Shown here piece by piece: positions 35,401 through 48,142 of a stretch of 64,000 bases of DNA. A program made the position numbers and the translations under genes. Location of the stretch: contig MNCI01010115.1 of the NCBI GenBank assembly GCA_015680685.1, positions 382,778 through 446,777 of the forward strand, written 5' to 3'. The DNA comes from Gnetum montanum. Taxonomy: Eukaryota; Streptophyta; Gnetopsida; Gnetales; Gnetaceae. Each line of letters starts with the position of its first letter. Within the stretch, counting starts at the first letter, position 1. The notes under the pieces are model-generated. The model did no database searches, had not been told where the DNA came from, and was given only the letters and a program-made list of their open reading frames with translations.

Positions 35401-36040
35401 CAAGCTAGTGCATAGTAGTTCCACCAAAAATAAGCCTATTATCCAAGGGGAGATTGACCACAATCATTTGAGTAGTATTATCAGTGGAAACACCCACAGT
35501 GATAGAGGATGCCACCACCAAGGTAGCAATACCCTTATAGATAGCATGATCCATATGGATACTATGTTTAGTAACCCATGTCTTTGCATGTCTCTTCCAA
35601 TCATGCCTCATTCCAACATTACTACTATCCTCTTGAGTATTACAAAGCTCATTCTCCATCTTTAAGATGGAATATCCCATGTCCTTATCATCCACCTCAT
35701 CCTTTTGTGCATGTCCCTCCACCATCAATCAAATTACTGCCTAATCCATCAATGTAGGATAAAATTCCAACCTAGTCAAAACAATGTAACACTACCAAGG
35801 ATGTTAACTTATAGTTGGATCCTCAACCAAGTGGTTTGAAACCCAGAACTATAAAAAGATCATTCTTCTAAACTAGCAATCCTACAAAGCCCTCATAGAT
35901 TCATGAAGCTAATAACCCTACTTCTTTATCATCCTCTACATCTAGTAAAATATTTTCATGAGCCCAAGTAAGGTAGTGCAAACAACATTTGATTAGATGG
36001 GAAACCTTGCTCAACTTTTCAAATCTCATTCTATCAACTT
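35401..36040 (+). pseudogene. gag-protease linker of element E
   Basis: Aligns with 5820-6300 of element A (shared GGAAACACCC, GATGCCACCACCA and ACTATGTTTAG segments). This copy never had the nested insertion found in A, so it shows the uninterrupted arrangement. It ends at about 36040, where pol is missing. Confidence 0.55.
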
Positions 36041-37500
36041 AGTAATGGGGAAGAGGGACACTATGCTAAATCATACAAATGGCTCCTCACTTTTTATGCT
36101 TCTTTATGTTATACTTTCTTGGTTTTTTCCATTTTTTGTTTCAAACTATTATTAGTATGTTTTAACTTTCTTGAAATTTTACAGTTTCTTGTATACTGTA
36201 CTTTATTTTGGTGTGTTTTTCTTATTATTTTATAATAAATTATGTATTTATTTTCTCTTCTTTATTTCTAGCGAGATGCAGAGATGTTGTAGTTGTTTGC
36301 TAATGGTGGTTTTTACTTAATATTTTTGATTGCTAATGTATGGCTTCTATTTTTGAATTTTAATATTAATGACTAAGATAAAGTTTCTTTTTCATGGCAT
36401 AGGTAATGAGTCCAATTGATCCACCCATCCACAACAATCTATGGTGTTTTTGATTTAGGAAAAATGAGGTCCCTTTCAATAATAAAAACTTAATGAACTT
36501 GTGACCTTGGTAGTTTTCAAACTTGGAAAATATCTAATGGATTGATAAGCGTGTGATTTCAAGGGGACACAATGCTCTTTATACCTTTCTATTAACTTGA
36601 TTGGATAACTATTTTTCATGGATTTCTTACTATTCCATGTTGACCAATAATAGGGAGTTAATAAATCTTTGCATTGTGTGGTTTTCATTCAAAATTAATA
36701 AAAATATAAAACCTCCAAAAAAATGAATGGGAATTCAAAGCACACCTCTTAGATAAAATAATGGGCTACAAGGATTGGTTATGGACCTAGAAAGACAAGT
36801 TACCCATGCCTAAAGTTCCCCTCTGACTAAGGCCCTTTCTCACTTTCTGCTTCTCTTTTCTTCTCGATATGGAATACTGATTAATATTTGGGAGCATTCT
36901 TGTATCTTGACAGGATGGTCTGGTCTTAGAGTTTCAATGCAAAGTCATTGCAAGTGGTTGGTTTTGATCTGGACTAAAGATGGACTTTATTAGGTCATTT
37001 AATCATAACATCTACAAGGGACTTCTGGTGTTCATGATTCAAAACCCTATTCCACCATCTCTCTTATCCATTTATGCTTTCCATTATTTACCTTGCTATC
37101 GATTATCCATGTCTTATTCAATTTCTTAGTTTGATGTGTTAACATTCTTAGGTAGATCATTCTAGATTAGGTCCTTAACTTTTAATTATAATTAGTTGAC
37201 TGTGGAGCCCATGGACTCCTTGGTTTGAGGACATGCAAGGGAAATAAGGACATGAGCTTGCTATGGGAAGGACCTACTTGCATATCTCATGGTTTTTCTA
37301 GTTGAGTTCCTTATCCTTACAAATTTTTGCAATTGAATCTTTTGCATTTTCCATCAGTCTTATCAAGTTTGTGCTCCTTTGTGGAATCTCTCCATCATTC
37401 TATAATATCACACTCCTTATTTCTAGATTATCAAAATCTCTTCTTACCTTTCATCATGCTCTAAGCCTCTTGGGCTTTCATAAGACTCAAATTTGACACA
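36041..37500 (+). other. 3' non-coding segment of element E; pol deleted
   Basis: Matches 10020-11330 of element A (GATTGCTAATG, GTAATGAGTCCA, CTAAGGCCCTTTCTCACTT, GGGAAGGACC). Protease, RT, RNase H and integrase, about 4 kb in A, are absent between 36040 and this segment. That is a single large internal deletion. Confidence 0.6.
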
Positions 37501-38020
37501 ACAACTCCTTGTTTTTATTGTTTCTTCCAAAGTACAACTTTGATCAACAAGCATGTAGATGAGATCTTGTCGATGGGATCATGTTGATGCATGACAAACA
37601 TATTATAAATATAGTGAACACTTTGAAATTTTTTGCCATTTTACTTCAAACACTAGGGAATTATTTCCATTTTTAAGAGCCCAAGCACCTCATAAAGCCC
37701 ATAACATTCAAACCACTTGTCCAATTTTCATCATTTTTTAGTCCTCTAGCTACTAGAGGTACACTCTTCATCATCGATGCCACAAACCTTAGGTTTTTAA
37801 CACAAAATTGTTCTAACTCCTTGAAAGGTTTAATGCATAAAATAACATTAAATCATCAATTTATAAAAAGTTAGACACTTTAAAAAAACTAAGGTAACTT
37901 AATTAATTAAAATAATTTTAAAATAATCAATCTATCATAGTCAGAAATTAGCCTAGTATAACTCCTAAGAAAATATCCAAACATCATATGTTACACACCA
38001 CTTAGTAATCCTTGATTTGT
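37501..38020. other. No feature recognised
   Basis: About 500 bp of AT-rich sequence without coding or repeat signal that I can defend. Confidence 0.5.
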
Positions 38021-38029
38021 TATCACCAT

Positions 38030-39327
38030 ACATGATGCCAACAAGAAAGCATGGACTGGAAGCTAGATTATCTCAACTAAGGGATAGATAGCCAAGAGTG
38101 AGAAGGATCTACGAACAACCCTAGGAACAAGAAGTAGAGATCCATGCAATGGGACCCCTTTGGGAAGAGCTAGAAGTGGAATTTGTTAGGTAAATTTCCC
38201 AAGGTAAAATAGAGCAGTCCCACTAAGATGAGATACTCAAACCAAGACCAAGAGTTGAGGTCACTTTGACTAAAGCTCAAAAAGAAGTCAAGATGCAACT
38301 ATAGAGCTCTTCCATGTGGCCAATCATCACTTTCAATTGGAAGTGATACATGGGAGAGACCCATCTCTTCTAGAACAACTGATAGATGGACATCATAGTG
38401 AAGAATAAGAACATCCATATGTCCTACTTAATGAAGGCTATCTCATAGGCTCTTGGCCTACCTAAAACTAGGCTAGGTTGGCAAAGATCTCAATCCAAGA
38501 AAACCTAAAAACTAAAAAGAAGTGGGTCTAGCAATGCTATGGAATGATCTACAAGTTGTATGGCATACTCACAATGGCAAAATGCACTTATTTTAAGATA
38601 GTAGCTTATCACCTCTATTCAACAATGAGGTCGAACAAGGTGACTGCCTTCTCCACCTATGTGTGTGCTTCTTTAAGCAAAAAATTCCTATAGAATTTTC
38701 CACAACTAATCTATCTGGAGATAGAGAAGTGATTTAATGAAAAAAACATGGAAGGAAAATCCTACTTTATTCAAAAATTTTGTAAAAGGGTAGGGATAGC
38801 CTAGTATGCCAATGACACAATTAGACATGCTCCTACTACCTCCTGGGCCAAGATGATGAAAGGTAAGGTTCCTACGATGACCAAGGAAGAGGAGTAGCTA
38901 CCAACCCCACAACCCACTCAAGGAACAATGGCAAATGCTTGCACTACCTTTGAGTGGATGCATGAGATCCATGAAAAACTTATATCAAAGCAATTCATAG
39001 GACTAAGTGTTTGTGAGGCATCTGTATCGAGACAAGCCATGAGCCATGTTAACAAGGTGGCTTGATCTATAAGCCATATGGCACGTGGTTAATTAATGTT
39101 TTCTACCTAGAGAATGTGCACTCCAATCCTAGCATCTAGGAAGTAATAGTATCTTTTTTGGAGTAGCATTAATTATTAGAGTTTTAGTAATGCCGCTACT
39201 TTCTCAGTGTGATTGGAGGAAGGTCAGTGGACCACCGTTCTAGTGATGCAGTGCTATGGGTAGGAAACAATAGCAAAAGTGGTAGCTAATAGAGGGTCCT
39301 AAGCACTCACTACACTAGCGATATTTT
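38030..39327 (+). pseudogene. Left part of a degenerate accessory ORF in element E
   Basis: A plus-strand frame with many Gln-type stops reads charged and aliphatic blocks such as 'LWEELEVEFV', 'KAQKEVKMQL' and 'NKNIHMSYLMKAIS'. I do not recognise the family. The frame reaches the left edge of element F, and if F with its target duplication is removed it continues in register into 58649. It could be an accessory or env-position protein of an Athila-like element, or a captured gene. Confidence 0.4.
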
Positions 39328-41269
39328 TGTACCATCTAAAATCATCGACATAAGGCTGGAGGAAAATGAACACTAAAATATCCCTAAAGAGATACAGCTG
39401 ACCCTGCTTTCACATGAGGGAAAGTTGAAAAAATGAAGGTATAGTGCCTTGGATGATCTACATGAAAATCAACCAAGGACTTTCCCAAGTGTACTCTATG
39501 GCCTATGCTAGGGTTATCGTCGTGAAATGTAAAACAGAGAGCATAATGCACCGAAACTTAAACATGCAATATAGCATATAAACATAAACAAAATGTATGT
39601 AGAAATGTGAAATAAAATGGGATATGCAAACAATGAAGCAAAACAGCACAACGGAAGGAAAAAAATGAAACTTTGTTGTATTAATTAACAAGATGTGCAC
39701 AGATCAAAACATAGTTTTGTGTCTGGATTGCAAGTCAAACATTAAGCTCCGATGTGATGTGTTTTCAGGCACTGGGGATCATGTGCGTTCGGGTTCAAGG
39801 TTGCTGGTTTTCTTTCTCCAATTTTTTTCAACCCCATTTATGTCAATGAACAGGGTATTTATAAATTTGGCTAGGCTCGAGAGTAGGATTTTTGAATGAG
39901 ATAAATGGTTGTGAGAAGAGAAAAAAAATGGATCGTGTGACAAGTGTTTGATGTATAGCCGTGTGTGAACTGGATGAATGTAGGAAAACTACGTTCTAGA
40001 CCGGATGCACTATATCTTACAATGTGTTTTAGCTTGTGCAAGCTAACTTACAGTCATAGAAGCATGTAGAATTTGTCGCATAAGATCTTGACCAGCACAA
40101 AAATGTGAAAAATTTATAGTAACTAATAATGTACAACAAGAGAATTTGAACATGGCTCACTTGGAATTTATGAATCTATGGACTTACTACTACTGAAAGT
40201 GTTTTTGCTTCACCAAGGTTGCAAGCGTGTGTTGATTTTCTCTTGGCATGCCCTCAACATGTATCTAAAGTGCTTTTGCTTAGTCGTGACCAGTGCTCAC
40301 ACTAGACTCACGCTGCCAGCATGACCTTAGCATCACCTCAGAGTCACCTTAGCCTGCATGACCAAAAATGATGCATTTTATGTTAAAATTCCACCTTTAA
40401 GACTTGTTTTTGAAGTCTAACTACTACCTAACCTTGAGGACATCTTGCATGTTTAATTTGAGCCTGTCTATGCTTGAATTTAGGTTACTTTTGATAGCTC
40501 ATGCTTGGCTCATGCTATCAGCGTGACCTGGGTGTGAGTGAGCGAAAATGTGAGGATTCATGTCCAAATTTTGATTTTTATAGCCTATTTTCAGGTACAG
40601 TTATTACCTATCCTAGAAGTGGAGTTCATGTCGAAAACATGGCTTGGGATTGCTTGATTTGGGCCATTTTTGTTAACTCACATAGGACTCACACTGTCAG
40701 TGTGACTTGGGCGTGACCCCAGTGTGACTCTGGTGTACATGAAAATACTATGTGGTTTTAGGCCCAAAATATGAAGTTCTAGAGGCTGGGAGTTGCAATG
40801 ATCATCAGTGAACTTCAAAGGTGTCTTGCATTGCTTAGATTCAAATCGTTCTAACTTGATTTCAAGGCTATGGAAGTTACTCATGTTGTGCTCATGCTAG
40901 ACGCATGTTAGAAGCATGACCTAGGCATGACCTCAACATGAGTGGCAAGATTTGTGCAAGTTTGACTTGAAACCTTGGGTTTTGGATGCTGAAACTTGGA
41001 GTAGTCATCAGTGCGCCCCAAGGGGGCCTTTCCCATTCAAATTAGGAACATTTTGACCTGATTCGAAGGCTCTGAACGTTGCGCACATTGCACACATGCT
41101 GGACTCATGTTGCACGCATGCCACACGTACACTGGTAGCGTGACTTGAGCATGACCTCGGCATGCATGAAAAGATTCATGCACTTTAGTTTGATTTTTGG
41201 ACTTTTGGATGTTGAAGCATAGGGTTGTTCTTGTTTCAAAGTGTTAAGCTAAAATTTTGTGGTGTTTCA
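39328..41269 (-). repeat. 3' LTR of element F
   Basis: Aligned end to end with 56702-58643. Contains five imperfect repeats of about 175-215 bp, recognisable by ACTCA(C/T)GCT... followed by GCATGACCT at about 40290, 40505, 40685, 40890 and 41105. In element orientation these lie at the LTR start (U3), where promoter repeats are expected. Confidence 0.9.
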
Positions 41270-41292
41270 TTGGTCCCTCTTTGTTGACATTT
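41270..41292 (-). other. Polypurine tract of element F
   Basis: On the minus strand, CAAAGAGGGACCAA abuts the TGAAAC start of the 3' LTR. Confidence 0.65.
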
Positions 41293-42430
41293 GGAGGAAT
41301 CCACCTGAGAGGTGTCGACAAAGAAGCACAAAACACCACAATCGACCTGGCATCAAGCATTGTCCGTTGGCCCCTAGCCAAATATGATCACATGTGTTCA
41401 AAACTACATTGGATTCAGGGAAATTTAGTTTAAGGAAATAAGGTTGTAACTGGGTGGATTAGAGATTGATCAAAGGGTGTCATAGTTTGAATTGCAGGAG
41501 AGGAATGCTCTCATGTGAACAATCTAGTTTTTGGTCCTTGTCAACAGCCAATGTATACCAGACTTGGAACCAAGGCATGGGAGGTGCTTTCTTTGGAGAA
41601 ATGGGACCCTTGTGTCATGTTTAAGGGAGTCCGTTGTAAATAGCCAAAGCCACATGATGATGTGCAACATGATCATTTGAGACACAAGTATTTTTCCAAG
41701 GCAATTTCCTTCTCACCTGGGGCTTATATGAGAAGAGCCAATGGTCTTTATTCTATGATGTCAACGAGGTCATGAAGACCTTTTCTGGGCATTTTTCTCG
41801 TTGACCTTTTTTTTTCTTTTTTCTTTTCATTTTGTTTCTTCTTTTCTTTTGTTTTATTTTTTTGTTCTTTTTGGTCTTTTTGAAAGAGCTTTCTTTTAGT
41901 GTTATGTTCATGTTCATGCGCTTGCGTTTGTATCATGTACTGTGTATTGTGTTTTGCGTTGCAATTGCTTAGAGAATCATAGTGTACAACAGTGTATCAA
42001 GAGCTTTGGGTAAGTAGGATACAATGTATCCAGGGGATGTAATTGAATATGATAAGGGGGCATGCTGGGAATAGGGAATGTATCAAGGATCAGGAATGTA
42101 CTTATGAATGGATTGATTAAACTAGTTGCGTGCATCAGGAAGAATGTGATACACTATTGTCATGATGAACTGCATTTGTGCACGAACACCTCAAGCATGT
42201 CATCTTGCAAACACAACTCCAAGGGGACAAGAAAACCACAAATGATTTAGATATCTAAACACTTTAAATGTGAATTTAGCTGACGAAATGGAGCCATCAT
42301 GTGGAGTTTCAAGGCAAACAAAATCTTGAATAGCATTAGTTTCATCTAGGTCTACGTGACAAATCATGCAGTAGGTTTTTGGTGAGCACATACAGCTAAC
42401 TATAGCACCATGTATTTTCAAATGAAGCTA
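41293..42430 (-). other. 3' untranslated region of element F
   Basis: No domain seen. A T-rich tract at 41804-41875 (plus strand) gives a meaningless Lys-rich frame on the minus strand. Confidence 0.5.
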
Positions 42431-42439
42431 GGTTGTTGA

Positions 42440-42800
42440 TGATGTCACTAGTTTGTAGACTTAGCGGACTATTGTGGATTAGTTTAATCTCATAATCCTT
42501 TGGATGTTGCCAGTTTATCATCGTAGCAGATGGTGTAGTGCTAGTTTATAGTCGTGGAGGACTACGAAGAGGCAAGCTAGTTTATAGTCTTAGTGGACTC
42601 TGGTGGACAAGCGTGGCAGTTTAGTATCATACCAAATATAGCTCTGTGGTGTCAATTTACTATCATGACGCCAGGATGTTCTATGGTGCTAGTTTTAAGT
42701 CATAGCTCCAAAACTGTTCCGTGGTATCAGTTTTAGGTCATAATGCCAGGACTGAAGTGTACCTTCAGCTCATCAGACGTAGTATAGTTTTAGGTACATG
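42440..42800 (-). repeat. 3' repeat domain of element F
   Basis: Words like TAGTTTATAGTC, GGACTNTGGTGG and AGTTTTAGGTCATA recur every 40-60 bp. Their reverse complement resembles the fields after element C (24380-25440), consistent with the tandem repeats usual downstream of integrase in Ogre-type elements. Confidence 0.6.
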
Positions 42801-44100
42801 TGATTTGTAGGATTGGCAAACTTTTTTCCATCCATGTTGGTGAGTTTGAATGCCCTATTATCATATGCCTTGGTGACTAAGTAAGGCCCTTCCCAGTTAG
42901 CTAAGAATTTGTCCAAGTATTCGTGAACCGCCTTGAGAACTAGGTCACCTTCCTTAATCGGCTACTTATGTGGATTGTGTTGATGACGTCACCGTTGTTG
43001 TCTCTGATACCATTCAATTTGATCAAGTGCTCATGCCCTTTCTTCTTCCACCAAGTCAAGGTCAGTAATGCGTAGCTCATTGTTCTGGCTTTCATCGAGG
43101 AGGCTAGAGAGCGCTATCCACAATGTGGGAACCTGTAACTCCAAAGGTAACATAGCTTCAAACCCATATAGAAGGCTATATGGTTTTTTACCTACTAACG
43201 TTCGATGCATTGTTCAGTATGCCCATAATGCATAAAGTAACTGCTCATGCCATTATCTCTTGCTCTGATTCAACATCTTTTTGAGCACCATGATAACTAC
43301 TTTTTTCGTAGACTCCACTTGGCCATTGCTCTGTGGGTAATTTGGTGATGAAAATGAGTGTTTAATACCTAGGCTTTCATAGAATCTTTTAGTATCTGTA
43401 CTATTGAACTATGGCCCATTATCAGTGACTATGATCATTGGGATACCAAAGCGGGTCACAATGTTTTCTAATATGAAATTGCAAACATGGTTTTCCTAAG
43501 GGGGATAGCTTCTACCCATTTTGTGAAATATTCGATTGTAGTGATGATGAAGCTATGTCCTGCTGAAGATGGTGGTGTTATCGGCCCAATGATGTCTAAT
43601 GCCCATTTTTGGAATGGCCATGTGATTTGTGCCATATGTAACTCATTAGGTGGCACATGTATTAGGTTACCATGCCTTTGGAAAATGTTGCATTTCATGA
43701 CCCTGGAGAAGCAATCATACTCCATGTGTGGCCAATAGTAGCCCAAATGTCTAATTTTCATTGCCATTATTTTCGGTGCTATATGTCCTTCGCAAAGTCC
43801 TTTTTGAATCTATTCCACGATTGTTTGACCATCAATGCTATCAATGCATACTAATAGAATGCCTTCATAGGATCTATGACAGAATGTGTCTCCAATTAAT
43901 GCATATTTCCAAGAGTGTTTTTGCACTGTGTCTTTTTGAGCACTCGTCAAATGTTGTGGCAGTTCACCTTGTAGAAGGTACTCTTTTATGTCATCATACC
44001 ATTCTATTGCTTGTGTAGTACTAACAGATGCTATGGGTATTTCATTGGGAGTGTTGGTTATAGGTTTGGCACAATTTGTTATGAAACTAGGTAACGCATG
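42800..44100 (-). pseudogene. Integrase relic of element F
   Basis: Read on the minus strand. The zinc-binding region, about 43790-43660, has 'GHIAPKIMAMKIRHLGYYW' and 'VMKCNIFQRH', with the second Cys of the C-x-x-C pair changed to Phe. The catalytic core follows with 'WALDIIGPIT' (first Asp) at about 43625-43590. After a frame change near 43470 come a DNGPQF-type block (second Asp) near 43420 and an SNGQ-E-type block (Glu) near 43330. The C-terminal GPY module is near 42900 ('WEGPYLVT'). It would join element cDNA to chromosomes; the frame change and stops disable it. Confidence 0.8.
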
Positions 44101-44535
44101 GAACATCTCAAGTATCATGTTTAAGGCTAGTGTAGCAAGTGCATCAGTGATGGTATTTTCGTTCCTACGAATATATTGCACATCTACGTTGATCAATTAT
44201 TTTAGCAAGTGTTTAGTTAGGTCACAGTATGGTTGCAAATGAGAAGCCTTGCATGTGTAAACCTCTGTGACTTGAGGAGTCACCTCGAACTACAAGACGT
44301 GTGATTCCCAAAGTTAGTGCTGCTCTAAGACCTCTAAGAAGACTTTTGTACTTTTCCATGTTGTTGGTACAAGGAAAGGTTAGTCGATAGGCAAAGGGTC
44401 AAATTTCTCCAGAGGGATATGTTATGATGGCTGCAGCACTTTCTCCTCAAAGTAAAGGATTGCATCATAGTTATCAGGCACAATGTTGATGCTATTAATG
44501 CTTTCATCAAAAAATTCGGGATTGATTGTTGCTTG
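44101..44535 (-). pseudogene. Second (Tat-type) RNase H relic of element F
   Basis: Between the first RNase H and integrase. Its end is clear: 'VDVQYIRRNENTITDALATLA' at 44190-44130, the H/R-N-xx-ADALA-LA terminus of the additional RNase H that characterises the Tat lineage. The upstream half is strongly degraded. Confidence 0.6.
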
Positions 44536-46206
44536 ATCTTATGTTGGTGAAGCGGTTAATTGATTGTCTACTGCTTGACCTTTAGTAGAAGGTTGAGTTA
44601 CATAGTGTAGGTCAAACTCAACGATCATCACTTTCCATCTAGCTATCCTACTTGATTCATAGATGTTGTTAGTGATAGCTCGAAGCACATTATCTTTGCA
44701 AATGATATATACTTGGTTACGGAAGAGATAATGTTGCCACTTCTTCAAGGAAAAGACTAGGGCAAAACATCATCTCTCCACGTCATTGTATCTTTTTTTG
44801 TAGGCAATTAAGGCATGGCTTAAATAGTACATGGGGATCTCAATTCCATCTTCTCATTTTTGGCAAAGTATGGATGCAATAGATATATCGGATGTCATGA
44901 GGTAGATGTAAAAAGGTTTATTGCTTTGTGGGGGATGAACTATCGACAATTGAGCCAGCTCCATTTTTATGTTTTCATATGCTTCCTGGCACTATTGAGT
45001 CCACTAGAAATGCAAATTATTTCATAGTAAGTGCTGCATGGGTTTTAACTTATCCATTAGTTTTGCGATAAAGTATCTAATGAATTGCAGTCTACCCTGT
45101 AGACCATGTAATTCGGTAAGGTTCCTAGGCGGTTGTATACTAGTTATTGCTTTAACCTTATCGGGGTCTACTCGTATCCCTATTTTAGAGAATATAAAGC
45201 CAAGAATTTTTTCCATTTTAAATTTGAAGACACATTTCTTTGGGTTAAGTCTAAGGTCATGTTTAAGACAACGTTTAAGCACTAAGTCTAGATCCTTTAC
45301 TTGTTGGTTGTTTGTTTTAGACTTAAATGTGATGTCATCTACATAATCGTTGAGCAAATCAAGCATGTAATCACTAAATATGTATGTCATTGCTCCTTGA
45401 TACATAGCACCTACATTTTAAAGGCCAAACAACATCGTTGTATAGTAGAATTCACCCCAAGGTGTCATGAAGGTTGTTCTAAGTTGATGCTATGGATTGA
45501 TTCTTATTTGGTTGTATCCCAAAAATCCATCCATAAAGGATAACAATGCATGCCTAGAAGTTGTGTCAATGAGTTGATCAATGGTGGGTAGTGGGAAGTC
45601 ATCCTTTATAGTGGTTGTGTTGAGATCATGGAAATCAATGCATATGTGTATACTACCATTTTTCTTAGGGACTACAACAATGTTTGATATCCAGTCAGAA
45701 TAGTCAATAGCCCCAATGAAACAAGCATGATAGAGCTTTGTGATTTCATCACAGACTACTAACACTACCTCAGGTCTAACCTTTAGTGCCTTTTGTTTCA
45801 CCATTTTAATTTTTTCATCAAGCATGATGTTATGTTGGATGATTCGAGGGTCCAACCCTAGCATGTCAGTATAAGACCACACAAATGTCTTTATGTTGTC
45901 TCTCAAAACCTGAGTGATATCACTTGCAAGTTGTGTGTCTAGTAAGGCACTTAATTTTAATGTTCTAGTTTTATCACTGGAAGTGGTAATAGATACTTCA
46001 GTAAGAGGATCCTCAGTGATATTGTCAGCCTCTAAATCTAGAGTCCTCATCATGTTTTCAGACCAGTCCAACATTTCTTGAGTGGATGCTATTAAATTTG
46101 TATAGGTAGATGGTTCTAGATCCAAGGATTCTAGATTGATTGTCCTTGTTACTTTTCCATGTGGCCCATTGAGACATAATTTTGATAAGCTATTCTTGGT
46201 TTCCAT
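44536..46206 (-). pseudogene. Reverse transcriptase-RNase H relic of element F
   Basis: A 238-codon open minus-strand frame (46206-45490) contains the Tat-type lead-in 'FVWSYTDMLGLDPRIIQHNI', then 'WISNIVVVPKKNGSIHICID', 'DLNTTTIKDDFPLPTIDQLI' and 'LLSFMDGFLGYNQIRI'. After a damaged stretch, 45405-45022 gives the catalytic 'YVDDITFKS', 'LRLNPKKCVFKF', 'GIRVDPDKVKAI' and 'LQGRLQFIRYFI' (thumb/connection). The first RNase H tail is at 44748-44539 ('WQHYLF', 'FDLHYVTQ'). The YVDD motif is intact, but stops and gaps between blocks make the protein impossible. Confidence 0.88.
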
Positions 46207-48142
46207 GGTGTTGCTCCTTCCAATTTAAATTGGGAGCAAACTGAGCAACATTTTCTTGATGAAGAAGGTTTTAAATGTAGATGAGTTTCACATGATTAGT
46301 CTAATGAAATTGTGGAATGTAATGGTAGTTTTAGGTCATACCAGGCCTGTGATATCCTTTCTATTCTATTTTTTTATGTTATATGTAGGTGCATATAGTA
46401 GTATTAACTACTGAGTTTTTGTGTAAATAATTAATTTGTAAGAGATTTTTTGTTTGGATTGTAAAAATAAGACTGCAACAAAATATAATCATAATGAAAG
46501 ATAAAACAAAATAAAGAAAAAGGTAATAATAACATGGATGAAAATGGAATAAAATGAAATGGGTGAACAAGGAGGGTTTAAAAGAGGTTTCAAAGTGAAT
46601 GAATGTCATTTGTGTCTTTGTTTGGAGAGCGTTGGTGTGACCAGTGTGAGCAAACTTCCATAGTGTGAGCGGCATGACCAAGTAGCGTGACCACAATAAA
46701 GAGCATGAGTAGCATGAGCGATGTCATGAGCGGCCACAACGATGAAGGGGAAAGAGAATTCAAGCCATGGAAATGGGAAGAAGAAGGCTAACTTGTCGTT
46801 CATAGAGGAGAGCGAAGGACTACTCCAACGCCTTCCTCAACCAAAGATTTCATCATGGGTGGGGACCCTACGCAGGTATGTTTTCTTTCGTTCTTGTTTT
46901 TTGATGCGATCATAGTGTGAGTACAACATGAGCCATTAGGGTCACCATTTTGCTACGATTTTGGAGTGAAAATTTTGCTGGTTTTTTGGGTTTATATCAT
47001 TGATTTTCGCTGTAAATTTCGAGTGTCATGGACATTACTAGGGTTTTGGAGCTTGCCATTTTTTTGTGGTCACTATTTTGGGCAATGAAATGAGTGTGGG
47101 TAGTGTGAGTAATGGCCAAGGCATGCTCAAGCCTGAAAATTTTCTTATTTTTATATTTTTTATTCATTGAAGAGGATCAGTTAGCGTGAGCAACCCAGGG
47201 CATGCCAAGCGTGAGTGGTGAGGGCATGAGTTTGGTCCAGAGGTTGAAAGGGTGTTATTTTTTGCATTGAGTGAGGCACGAATATGTATTACAAGTCATG
47301 CGCAGGGGTCTAAGGCGCTTTAGATAGCATGGTGGATGGTTTTACATGACATTACAGGGGACACGAGGAGTGGTAAGTTTGGTGTTGAGCTTAGGGAGAT
47401 GCAGGGCACGATGTGAGCTACTATGGAGAGAAAGTGCAGGAGAATGTAGGACACCCAATGTGACCTGCAACATGAGTGTCAAGAATTTTGTGTTTGCATG
47501 CACATTAGGCTCAAGTTTTGGTGCTACAAGGCAAGTTCATTATGAGTTACTGGCAGGTGCGGGGTGTACTGTGATCGTGGGTGTCTGGGAGGTACAGGGC
47601 ATGGATGCCCAGAGAAAAGAGTAATTTTTGTGCCTAGGCATCTGTGCCCCATAGAAGATTGATTTTTTCTTGGGTGTGAGAACCCCATATAAAAATGATT
47701 TTTTCCTGGGCATGAGCACCCCATAGAAAACTGTAATTTTTTGGTGCTGAAGCTACTTCCCAGCATTAACTACTTCTGCAGTGTGAGTTCTCTCGCAGCG
47801 TGCACTACTTCCAGCAGGAGCTATAGGGGAGGTTGAATGGTTATTCAAGATGGCATGAGTTATGAAATGCTCATTACCTACACGGTGTTATGTTTCTTGG
47901 AACAAATGATTTAAATGCTTTTCCTTCGAGTGTTGATTTCATGTTGCTTATAACGAACTAATGTCTAATGGAACTCAATGTTCCCCAGCGAGTGTCAAAT
48001 ACACCAAATGAACATTAATGTCGTTGTCTCATGGGGTAGTCTTGTGTGTTGGGTATTATTTACTTGTTGGGTTTAAATATTTTCATTATTTTATTTTATT
48101 TTTAATTTATATGTTTTATATATTTTAATTTACTTACCTAAG
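46207..48142. other. Region 5' of the antisense gene; no coding domain
   Basis: Lies between the RT start (minus strand) and the first supported plus-strand exon. It includes GTGTGAGC/GCATGAGC words (46630-46740, 47170-47230) like those in the LTR repeats. There are three ~37-bp direct repeats at 47625-47745 around GCCCCATAGAA or ACCCCATATAA. The first plus-strand exons may begin here, but I cannot place them. Confidence 0.45.

Noticed and set aside
41748-41936. Lys-rich minus-strand protein
   Set aside because: Direct translation of a T-rich low-complexity tract in the 3' region of element F.
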